A stretch of DNA of 64,000 bases from Deltaproteobacteria bacterium. Its GTDB lineage: Bacteria; Myxococcota_A; UBA9042. Shown one piece after another: positions 7,374 to 16,605 of the stretch. Both the position numbers and the translations under genes were made by a program. The notes under the pieces were generated by a model. The model made no database searches. It saw nothing but the letters and a program-made list of their open reading frames with translations, and was not told where the DNA came from. Positions within the stretch are counted from its first letter, which is position 1, and each line of letters starts with the position of its first letter. The stretch is from contig JACKFC010000024.1 in assembly GCA_020632665.1 (NCBI GenBank), positions 1 to 64,000 on the forward strand, written 5' to 3'.

Positions 7374-9733
7374 CAGAAGGAATTGCCGATGGTAAAGGCG
7401 AAGACGAGCGGATCTTCGCCCGGCTTCGGATTCAGCGGCACGCCCCATTCGAAGCGCAGCGGACCGACCGGCGAAAACCAGCGAATGCCCCAGCCGAACG
7501 CGAGGCGCATCTGGTCCAAGGTGATGGCTTGGCCTTCGCCGAAGGCGTTGCCGACGTCGAAGAAGAGCAGGCCACGGAGGTTCACCGGCGCCTGCACGAT
7601 CGGCACTTCGAGCTCGTTGTTCAGGTAGATCTGCTTGTTGCCGCCGATGTTGAAGGGCGACAGGGTCGAGGCCGGATCCGAGCTCGCCGGCACGCCGATC
7701 TTCGGTCCCAGCGTATTCCGCTGGAAGCCGCGGACGTCGAAGATGCCGCCCATGAAGAAGCGCTCGAAGAGCGGCACCTGGCGGCCCTGCGGCGCGGTGA
7801 TCAGGCCGCTGACGAGGTTGAACTTCAGCACGCCGTCGAGCGGCAGCGGGAAGTAGCGGCGCACCGTCAGGCGGTAGCGGTTGAACTCGTTCTGCGAGAA
7901 GAGGTAGGGGCTGGCGAATTCCGCCGTCGCGCTGGCGAACCAGCCATTGGTCGCGAGGAAGCGGTCGTTGCGCGAGTCGTAGGTCAGCGTCAGCCGCACG
8001 CTCGAGGTCAGGCCGGAGTTGAAGAGGCTGGCGATGGGGACGTCGCGGCGCCCGTTGAGGCCGCCGATCTCGGTCTGCACGCGCTCGAGGTTGTAGGTGA
8101 AGTCGGCCATCAACTCGTTGGTGAAGCGGTAGCCCCAGGAGAGGTTGCCGCCGAGCGAGGTGCGGGTGAAGTCAGAGTAGATCTGCTGGAAGTTGTAGAG
8201 CTCAATCGCGAAGGTGACGTTGGTATCGAGGAAATAGGGCTCGAAGAAGCTGCCCTGGAACATCGTGCGGATGCTCGAGATGCTGGCCTGCAGCGAGAGG
8301 CGCTGGCCGCGGCCGAGGAAGTTGTCTTTGGCGATCTGCGCGGTGGTGATGAAGTTGTCGAGGGTCGAGAAGCCGGCGCCGACCTGGAAGGTGCCGGTGG
8401 TGCGCTCCTTGACCTCGACCTCGACGTCGACGACCTGCGGGTGGCCGGTCGGGCGCGTCTTGATGTCGACCTTCTCGAAAAAGCCGAGGCGCTGGATGCG
8501 CGCCTTGCTGATCTCCAGCTTGCGCTCGGAGTAGAGCTCGCCCTCGGAGAAGCGCAGCTCGCGGCGGATCACCTTGTCGCGGGTGGTCTCGGCGCCGACC
8601 ATGCGGATGCTGCCGTAGTAGACCTTCTTGCCCTTCTGCACGTGGTAGGTCCAATCGACGCTCTTGCCGTCGGCCGAAGGCAGCGACTCGTTGCTCACCG
8701 TGGCGAAGGCGTAGCCGAATTCCTTCTGCCGCCCCGAGAGCAGCTGGCTGTCCTTCTGCACCAGGGCGTAGTTGAAGATATCGCCCTTCTTCAGCGCCAT
8801 CTTCTTCAGCAGCTCGGCCTTGGGCACCACCGAATCGCCGGAGATATCGACCTTGCCGACGCGGAATTGCGGGCCCTCGTGGACGCGGAAGGTGACCCGG
8901 ACGTAGCGCATATCCTGCGAGAGGCTGACCTGCGGCTCGTCGACCTTGACCTGGATATAGCCCTTGGTCAGGTAGAGGTATTGGATGACCTGGCTGTCGT
9001 ATTCGAGGTTCTCGCGCTTGAAGGCGCCGTCCTTGCCGAGGAAGGAGAGGACCGAGCCCTCGCGGGTCTTCAGGAGGCCCTTGATCTCCTCGTCCTTCAG
9101 GCCCTTGTTGCCGAGGATCTCGACGCTGCGGACCTTGATCTCGGCGCGCTCCTGAATGCGGAAGCGGACCTCGACCTGGTTCTGCGGCAGGTCCTTCACC
9201 TCGGGCTCGATCTTCGCCAGGAAGTAGCCTTCTTCAACGTAGAGATCGCGGATCTTGTTGGCGTTCTCCTGGGCGTCAGCAGGCTGGAAGAGGTCGCCGG
9301 TGCGCAGGCTGATCACCTTCTCGATCGCCTCCTTGGAGAGCGCCGTATTGCCGTCGAGGACGACCCGCGCGATCGACGGCCGCTCGAGGACCTGGAAGCG
9401 GACCACCACGCCGCCGTCGTCGTCGCGGCGGACGCCGACGCGGACGTCGTCGAAGAGGCCCATCGCGAAGATGCGCTCGATATCGGCGGAGATCTGGGCC
9501 GCGTCGAGGCGGCTGCCCTTCTTGGTCCGGATCTGCCGGCGGATCGCGGCGGCGTCGACGCGGACCGCGCCGCCCAGCTCGACTTCGGAGACGACGGCAC
9601 CGCCCACCGGGCGATCCGGCGCACGACGCACCCCGCCATGCAGCGAGAGGCCCTGGCCGAACGCCTGCGTCACAGGCAGCAGGGCGAACGCGGCGAAGAG
9701 GAGCGGCGCGAGCAGTCGAACGCGTCGGATCAC
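7373..9733 (-). CDS. bamA: Outer-membrane protein assembly factor BamA
   Basis: A 786-residue Omp85-family protein, the essential insertase that folds beta-barrel proteins into the outer membrane. Signal peptide to about residue 26, then five POTRA-type domains (the first with VDAAAIRRQIRTKKGSRLD; others around YFLAKIEPEVKDLPQN, LEYDSQVIQYLYLTKGYIQV and KVDIKTRPTGHPQVVDVEVEV), then a barrel from about residue 440 (FQVGAGFSTLDNF) to a C-terminal Phe. FMGGIFDVRGF is the conserved [VI]RG[FY] barrel motif. GTG start overlaps the lolD stop (GTGA). Family length is about 750-800 residues, so it is complete. Confidence 0.97.
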   Translation of the reverse strand: MIRRVRLLAPLLFAAFALLPVTQAFGQGLSLHGGVRRAPDRPVGGAVVSEVELGGAVRVDAAAIRRQIRTKKGSRLDAAQISADIERIFAMGLFDDVRVGVRRDDDGGVVVRFQVLERPSIARVVLDGNTALSKEAIEKVISLRTGDLFQPADAQENANKIRDLYVEEGYFLAKIEPEVKDLPQNQVEVRFRIQERAEIKVRSVEILGNKGLKDEEIKGLLKTREGSVLSFLGKDGAFKRENLEYDSQVIQYLYLTKGYIQVKVDEPQVSLSQDMRYVRVTFRVHEGPQFRVGKVDISGDSVVPKAELLKKMALKKGDIFNYALVQKDSQLLSGRQKEFGYAFATVSNESLPSADGKSVDWTYHVQKGKKVYYGSIRMVGAETTRDKVIRRELRFSEGELYSERKLEISKARIQRLGFFEKVDIKTRPTGHPQVVDVEVEVKERTTGTFQVGAGFSTLDNFITTAQIAKDNFLGRGQRLSLQASISSIRTMFQGSFFEPYFLDTNVTFAIELYNFQQIYSDFTRTSLGGNLSWGYRFTNELMADFTYNLERVQTEIGGLNGRRDVPIASLFNSGLTSSVRLTLTYDSRNDRFLATNGWFASATAEFASPYLFSQNEFNRYRLTVRRYFPLPLDGVLKFNLVSGLITAPQGRQVPLFERFFMGGIFDVRGFQRNTLGPKIGVPASSDPASTLSPFNIGGNKQIYLNNELEVPIVQAPVNLRGLLFFDVGNAFGEGQAITLDQMRLAFGWGIRWFSPVGPLRFEWGVPLNPKPGEDPLVFAFTIGNSF

Positions 9734-10515
9734 GCGGCCTCCTGCGTCTCGGACTCGAGGTGCCCCTGGTTCATCCGCAGCACGCGGCGCATCCGCCCGG
9801 CCAGCTCGGCGCTGTGGCTGACGATGACGAAGGCGGTGCCGGTCTCGCGGTTGAGCTCCTCGATCAGGCCGTGGATCTCGTCGGCGGTGGCGGCGTCGAG
9901 GTTGCCCGTCGGCTCGTCGGCGAAGACGGCGCGCGGGCCCATCACCAACGCCCGCGCCAGGGCGACGCGCTGCTGCTCACCACCGGAGAGCTCGCCTGGA
10001 TGGTGATCGAGGCGATGGCCCAAGCCGACCCGATCGAGCAGCCAGCGGGCCCGCTCTTCGACCTCGGCGCGACGCTTGCGGGCGATCAGCGCGGGCATGA
10101 TCACGTTGTCGAGCGCCGTCAGCTCCGGCAGCAAGTGATGGAACTGGAAGACGAAGCCGATGGTCCGATTGCGGAAATCGGCGAGCTGCTCGTCGTCCAT
10201 GCTGCCCAGCTCGCGGCCGAGCCAGGTGATCGTCCCGGCCGAAGGCGGATCCAACGCGCCGAGCAGATGCAGCAGCGTCGACTTGCCGGAACCCGAGCGG
10301 CCGACCACGGCGATCATGTCGCCCTGCCGCACCTCGAGGTCGATGCCGCGCAGGACGTCGACCCGACGCCCGCCGATCTCGAAGTATTTCTCGACACCTT
10401 CGGCCCGAAGCAGCAGCTCTTGCGCCGCCGACACAGCCGGCACCCCAGCCGAGACCACAGCCTCCGTCGAGGCGGCGGGCGCAGGAGCGGCGGGCATGGA
10501 GGTGACTTCAGTCAT
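9730..10515 (-). CDS. lolD: Lipoprotein-releasing system ATPase LolD
   Basis: A 261-residue ABC ATPase of the LolD/MacB group, the cytosolic motor that extracts lipoproteins from the inner membrane for delivery to the outer membrane. Walker A GRSGSGKST, Q-loop FQFHHLLPELTALDN (typical LolD), signature LSGGEQQRVALARAL, Walker B AVFADEPTGNLD and H-loop SHSAELA are all present. About 30 Ala/Val-rich residues precede the core and look like a linker. Start at ATG 10515, giving an 8-base overlap with the end of the permease gene; an in-frame start further upstream would run deeper into that gene. An outer membrane rich in lipoproteins fits the many lipoproteins in this window. Confidence 0.95.
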   Translation of the reverse strand: MTEVTSMPAAPAPAASTEAVVSAGVPAVSAAQELLLRAEGVEKYFEIGGRRVDVLRGIDLEVRQGDMIAVVGRSGSGKSTLLHLLGALDPPSAGTITWLGRELGSMDDEQLADFRNRTIGFVFQFHHLLPELTALDNVIMPALIARKRRAEVEERARWLLDRVGLGHRLDHHPGELSGGEQQRVALARALVMGPRAVFADEPTGNLDAATADEIHGLIEELNRETGTAFVIVSHSAELAGRMRRVLRMNQGHLESETQEAA

Positions 10516-12976
10516 GACGGAGGCCTTCGAGCGGACGAGAACGGGCGGCCGTTCTAGCAGGAAATGCCGTGGCGACAAGGCTCACGCCGAGCGCAGCGAC
10601 CACGACGGCCGCAACCTCGAGCGGCGCGACGGCCACCGGCAGCTCGCGAACGTAGTAGGCCTCGGGCAATTGGATGCCCAGTGTCGCGATCAGGCCGCAG
10701 GTTCCGAGGCCGAGCACCAGCCCCGCGGTGGTGCCGATGGCGCCGATCACGAAGCCCATCTGCACGAAGGCGTCGGCGATCGTGCGCGCCGTCGCGCCCA
10801 TCGCCGCGAGCATCGCGATTCCGGCCTGTTTCTGCAGGATCACCATGGTCAGCGCGCTGACGATGGCGAAGCTCGCGACCAGGATGATCAGGCCGAGGAC
10901 CAGGAAGATCACCAGCCGCTCGAAGGCGAGTGCCGAGAAGAGTGAGCGGTTCAACTCGCGCCAATCGACGACCCGCAGGCCCTTCTCGCCGCTCTGCTGC
11001 AGCGCCGCGCGGACGGCGGCGAGCGGTCCGTCGGGCTCTTCCGGATGGTCGAGGCGCAGCTCGATCATGTTCACCGCGCCGTCGTAGTTGAAGTAGCGGC
11101 TGGCCTCGGCGACGTCGATATAGGCGACCTTCGAGTCGGCCTCGTACAGGCCGGTGGCGAAGACGCCGGCGACCCGGAACGTCCGCAGGCGGGGCCGCAG
11201 GCCGGTCGGGCCGACGTCGGCATCGGGCGTGATCACCTCGACCCGATCGCCGAGGTCGACCTGCAGGCTGCGGGCGAGCTCGACGCCGAGCAGGATGCCG
11301 GGAGCGACCGGGACGTCGTTCTCCTCGTCGAGCAGCGGCAGATCGAGCAGGCGCGCCGGTCGGGCGTCGGCAGCGGGGGTATCGGGCAAGGCGATGCCGC
11401 CCTGCGAGGGGTCGGTCTCGAGCCGGATCGCCTCGAGCAGCCCCGGATCGTCGATGGCGTCACCGACCGAGGGCGTGCCGCCGTCCGCACCGGGCAGCGC
11501 GCCGGGCGCGGCGGCTGCGCTCCCGGAAGGCAGGGCGATCGGCGGGCGGGGCGGCGAGGGCTCCGACGGCCCCGGCGCGAGCTGCAGCAAGGCGTCGATA
11601 TCGTCATCGCCGACGCCGGTGTCGTCGTCGGTCGCGGTGAGCGCCGCGGGCGCCGGGATATCGCGCATCGCGTCGCGATCGAGGCGGGCGAAATGCTGCG
11701 GCCGACCCATCCGCTCGGGCGCCTGCAGCAGCGCCAGCGAGCCGGAGATCAAGGTCTCGCCGATCGCCTGGCGGACCTCGTCGAGCTGCGGATCGACGCC
11801 GCGCAGCGAGACGAAGTTGTGGACGTTGAAGGCCGAGCCGAGGATCGCGTCACCGCGGACCTGCGGGCTCACCGCGACCACCCCGTCGGCGCCGCGCAGC
11901 GCGCGGGAGAGCGCGGCAGCGCCGTGGATCGGGGCCTGACCGCCCGGACGCTCGACGAGGGCGTGGGCGTTGGCGACCAGCATCTTGGCGCGCAGGTCGG
12001 CCGCGAAGCCGCCCATCACCGAGAGCACCACGATCAGCGCCCAGGTGCCGGCAGCCACGCCGACGATCGCGACGAAGACGGGCACCGAGACCCGCGCCTG
12101 GCCGTGCAGCAGCAGGTAGACGCCGGCGACGACGAGCGGCACCGCCCCCTGCAACAGGCCGAGGCCGAAGCCGCCACCGAGCGGATCGGCGAGCCCGCCG
12201 CCGGCCATCGCCGCGCCGAGCAGCAGCGGCAGCAGCGCCGACAGGACGACCCAGAGCCCCCGCCGACGCGCGATCCGATCCCGACCGTGGCGCGGCATGC
12301 GCAGAACGCGCTGCACCACCGCGAGGGCGAGGAAGACGCCGGCCGCGAGCCCCGCGCCGGAGACGTAGGGCGCCAGCAACGGCACCTGGCCCAACGCCGC
12401 GAGCGCCGCCAACGCCGAGAGCGCGACCAGGACCGGCAGCAACCAACGCAGCGGACGCCACGGTGGCGCCGCGGCGATCAACATCGCGCCGTGCAGCGCC
12501 GCGGCGACGCCGACGTTGCGGCCGGCGATGGTCAGCGCACGAACGGTGGTCTCGCCGCCGCCGTCTTGTTGCCAGAGCGAGACCAGCGCAGCGCCGATGC
12601 CCAAGCAGAGCAGGCCGAGCACGACCTTGCGCAGGCCACCGTGGGTGGCGGCGAGCGGGCCGGCGTCGAAAGCGTCGCGGACGTGCCGCAGCAGCCGGGT
12701 CGGCAAGGGATCCGCCAACCGCGCCGCGCGCAGGAACGACCACGCGACGAAGGTGCTCGGTCGATCGCGCAGCGGCCAGGAGAGCACCCGCACGATGCCG
12801 AGACCGAGGACCGAGAACGCCGCCGCGATCGCGATCGCCGCGATGATCACGCCGAGCAACTGCAGCACCATCCAGACCTGGAAGGCCACCGCCGGCTCGG
12901 CCAGCGTGATCGCCGCTTCCGGACCCGCCGCGACGGCGCCCAGCAGAGCGAGCAGGAGCAGGCGGCGGTGGTGCAT
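10508..12976 (-). CDS. lolC: LolC/E-type permease, about twice normal length
   Basis: An 822-residue inner-membrane protein; ordinary LolC/LolE are about 400-415. Residues from about 300 match the family: first helix PVFVAIVGVAAGTWALIVVLSVMGG, a MacB-type periplasmic domain, and three C-terminal FtsX helices (residues 660-815; Gly/Ala-rich turn AAMGATARTIADAFVQMG). Two additions stand out: residues 1-300 add about six to seven hydrophobic segments with no recognised domain, and residues 445-560 insert a low-complexity Asp/Pro/Ser/Ala-rich stretch into the periplasmic domain. It is the only Lol permease seen, so it may act as a homodimer (LolF-like); this is inference. The ATG directly abuts the lysS stop. 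Confidence 0.85.
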   Translation of the reverse strand: MHHRRLLLLALLGAVAAGPEAAITLAEPAVAFQVWMVLQLLGVIIAAIAIAAAFSVLGLGIVRVLSWPLRDRPSTFVAWSFLRAARLADPLPTRLLRHVRDAFDAGPLAATHGGLRKVVLGLLCLGIGAALVSLWQQDGGGETTVRALTIAGRNVGVAAALHGAMLIAAAPPWRPLRWLLPVLVALSALAALAALGQVPLLAPYVSGAGLAAGVFLALAVVQRVLRMPRHGRDRIARRRGLWVVLSALLPLLLGAAMAGGGLADPLGGGFGLGLLQGAVPLVVAGVYLLLHGQARVSVPVFVAIVGVAAGTWALIVVLSVMGGFAADLRAKMLVANAHALVERPGGQAPIHGAAALSRALRGADGVVAVSPQVRGDAILGSAFNVHNFVSLRGVDPQLDEVRQAIGETLISGSLALLQAPERMGRPQHFARLDRDAMRDIPAPAALTATDDDTGVGDDDIDALLQLAPGPSEPSPPRPPIALPSGSAAAAPGALPGADGGTPSVGDAIDDPGLLEAIRLETDPSQGGIALPDTPAADARPARLLDLPLLDEENDVPVAPGILLGVELARSLQVDLGDRVEVITPDADVGPTGLRPRLRTFRVAGVFATGLYEADSKVAYIDVAEASRYFNYDGAVNMIELRLDHPEEPDGPLAAVRAALQQSGEKGLRVVDWRELNRSLFSALAFERLVIFLVLGLIILVASFAIVSALTMVILQKQAGIAMLAAMGATARTIADAFVQMGFVIGAIGTTAGLVLGLGTCGLIATLGIQLPEAYYVRELPVAVAPLEVAAVVVAALGVSLVATAFPARTAARSRPLEGLRHD

Positions 12977-14770
<1,794 letters not shown>

Positions 14771-14816
14771 CGGCGTGCTCCGTCGGTGCCCGGCCGGCAG
14801 AGCCGCTGGCGGGGGC

Positions 14817-14849
14817 AAAAACGACAAGCGCCGCCGGGAAGGGCGGCGC
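14817..14849 (-). terminator. Rho-independent terminator after tRNA-Pro
   Basis: Read on the minus strand: an 8-bp GC stem (GCGCCGCC / GGCGGCGC, 14828-14849) with a six-base loop, then TTGTCGTTTTT. It lies 53 bases beyond the tRNA 3' end and 47 bases before lysS, so it should end the tRNA transcript. Confidence 0.75.
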
Positions 14850-14901
14850 GTGGCGTTCTCCGTGACCCTTGGGGCCGCTCGCGCGGCGGTTCGGGTCGGT
14901 C

Positions 14902-14978
14902 TGGTCGGGGCGACAGGATTTGAACCTGCGACTCCTTGACCCCCAGTCAAGTGCGCTACCAGACTGCGCTACGCCCCG
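14902..14978 (-). tRNA. tRNA-Pro (anticodon GGG)
   Basis: A 77-base cloverleaf on the minus strand: acceptor stem CGGGGCG/CGCCCCG, D-arm with GCGC pairs, anticodon stem CTTGA/TCAAG around loop CTGGGGG (anticodon GGG), five-base variable loop, T-arm GCAGG-TTCAAAT-CCTGT, and an encoded 3' CCA. It decodes CCC (and CCU by wobble), suited to a GC-rich genome. Confidence 0.97.
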
Positions 14979-15023
14979 TACGGGAGATGCCGAAACCGGT
15001 CGCACCGGCGCGGCGGAGCGGGG

Positions 15024-15052
15024 AGGTAGCACGATCCGCGGAACGAGCGCAA
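15024..15052 (-). promoter_or_regulatory. Possible promoter for tRNA-Pro
   Basis: On the minus strand TTGCGC (15052-15047), 17 bases, CTACCT (15029-15024) with a TG two bases upstream of TACCTC (extended -10 look). The predicted start near 15017 would leave a leader of about 39 bases before the tRNA. Confidence 0.4.
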
Positions 15053-15098
15053 GCCTGCCCGTGCGATTCGCGCGCAGCTCCGACGCGGGAGGCAGATC

Positions 15099-16568
15099 GT
15101 GCAGCGCCCGACCACACGCAAGCGCCCCTGGCCGCACGCAGCCACGGGCGTCGTCCCACTGGTGATCGCGCTCGGCTGCAGCCCGGCCAGCGGCGGCGGG
15201 CCGTCGACGGCCTGGTTCGAAGACGCCCCGCTGGCCAGCGACGCGACGGCCGTTGATGCCGGCCCGATCGACGCGACCGGCGCCGAATCCGATGGCGGTG
15301 TCGATGGCCTCGGCAGCGGCGAGCCCGACGCAGACGCGGTGGCGGACGCGACGCCGGCCCCCTTCGTCTCCGATCCGCAGCCGGCCGAGCGGCTCTGGCC
15401 CGTCCCCGGCGAGCTGCTGATCCTGCACGTCGGGGTCGACAGCCTGCTGCCGAAGATGGGCGAGGCGACCATCGTGGTCGGGCCGACCGGGACGATCACG
15501 CTGATCGACGTCGGCAACGACAAACACGCCGGCCAGGTCCGCGCGCTGGTCGAGACGCTCAACAGCAGCTGGTTGACCACCGAGCGCGGCTATCCGGCAC
15601 GGAGCAAGCGGCAGGTCGAGTGGATCGTGCTGACCCATTTCCACGCCGACCACGGCGGTGGACTCGAAGACTTGTTGCAAGGCGACGACGCGCTCGCCCT
15701 GCAGCACGGCGTGGTGCATCGCGGCTGGGTCGACGTCGGCGACGGCACCACGGCCGGGACCTGGGAGCCGCTCTGCGCGGCGCTGCAGTCCAAGCCCCTC
15801 GATTGGCCGCTCTGCGCGCCACAAACGCTACCGGTCTGCGACCTCGGGGCGCTCGCGTCGCACCATCCGGCGACCACCTGCGGCGGGCTGCTCCGCGGCC
15901 GCATCGACGATCCGGCCGACGACGCCGGGATGGCGCCGACCTTTCTCGACCTCGGCGGCGGCGCGCGGCTCACCCTGCTGGCGGCCGACGGCTGGATCGG
16001 TGGCGGTTCGCTCGCGGCGGCGCCGGCCATGGGCTACGACGACACCAACCAGGAAAACGCCCGCAGCGTCGTCGCGTGGCTCTCGTTCGGCGCCTTCCGC
16101 GGCCATTTCGGCGGCGACCTGACCGGCTCGGGCGAGCCGACCGAGCCCGACGTCGAGACGCGCCTCGTCGCCGGCGTCGCCGACAGCGTCTGGGGCCCGC
16201 GCGGCACCGACCTCGCCGTCGCCCACCACCACGCCCGCAAGACCAGCAACAACGCGACGCTGATCGCGGCCCTGGCGCCGAGCGACGGCCGCAGCCGCAA
16301 CGTCGTCGGAGGCATCAGCAAGCTGCACGTCGGCTCGCCCCACGACGACGTCGTCGCGCGCTGGACCGCGGCGACTCGCCTCGGCACAGGGCGCTTCTGG
16401 GTGACGCACCGAACCTTCACCAGCGCGGCGCCGGCGGATTTTCCGGCGCTACTCGACGCCGACGGCGACGTGGTGCTGCGGACCCAACAAGGCGGGGATG
16501 GCTATTGGCTGCAGGCGCCGGCCCAGGGCGTGACCCAGGGCTTCGGCTGCGTCCGCCGGGTGCCGTGA
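15099..16568 (+). CDS. Metallo-beta-lactamase-fold lipoprotein
   Basis: A 489-residue predicted lipoprotein (lipobox ALGC, Cys27) with an Ala/Asp-rich linker to about residue 90 and then a metallo-beta-lactamase fold of the ComEC/Rec2-like type: strands around LLILHVGVDSLL and TLIDVGN, the metal motif THFHADHGG near residues 180-188, and later His/Asp ligand candidates GHFGGDLTGSG and AVAHHHARKTSNN. Such stand-alone domains hydrolyse phosphodiester or related substrates; the substrate here is unknown. GTG start has GGGAGG upstream. It is a single gene between the divergent tRNA and the convergent kinase. Confidence 0.82.
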   Translation: MQRPTTRKRPWPHAATGVVPLVIALGCSPASGGGPSTAWFEDAPLASDATAVDAGPIDATGAESDGGVDGLGSGEPDADAVADATPAPFVSDPQPAERLWPVPGELLILHVGVDSLLPKMGEATIVVGPTGTITLIDVGNDKHAGQVRALVETLNSSWLTTERGYPARSKRQVEWIVLTHFHADHGGGLEDLLQGDDALALQHGVVHRGWVDVGDGTTAGTWEPLCAALQSKPLDWPLCAPQTLPVCDLGALASHHPATTCGGLLRGRIDDPADDAGMAPTFLDLGGGARLTLLAADGWIGGGSLAAAPAMGYDDTNQENARSVVAWLSFGAFRGHFGGDLTGSGEPTEPDVETRLVAGVADSVWGPRGTDLAVAHHHARKTSNNATLIAALAPSDGRSRNVVGGISKLHVGSPHDDVVARWTAATRLGTGRFWVTHRTFTSAAPADFPALLDADGDVVLRTQQGGDGYWLQAPAQGVTQGFGCVRRVP

Positions 16569-16575
16569 AGCAGAA

Positions 16576-16605
16576 GCGCAGGCGGCCCTAGCGCAGGCGG
16601 CCCTA
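16576..16605. repeat. Two exact tandem copies of a 15-base unit
   Basis: GCGCAGGCGGCCCTA occurs at 16576-16590 and 16591-16605, followed by a decayed third copy to about 16624. It lies in the 34-base gap between two convergent genes and runs over the stop codon (TAG) of the kinase gene. Looks like a slippage duplication. Confidence 0.7.

Noticed and set aside
14771..14950. A 60-residue N-terminal extension of LysS starting in the tRNA gene
   Set aside because: The upstream codons read through the terminator and tRNA-Pro; GVAGSNPVAPT is the well-known false translation of a tRNA.
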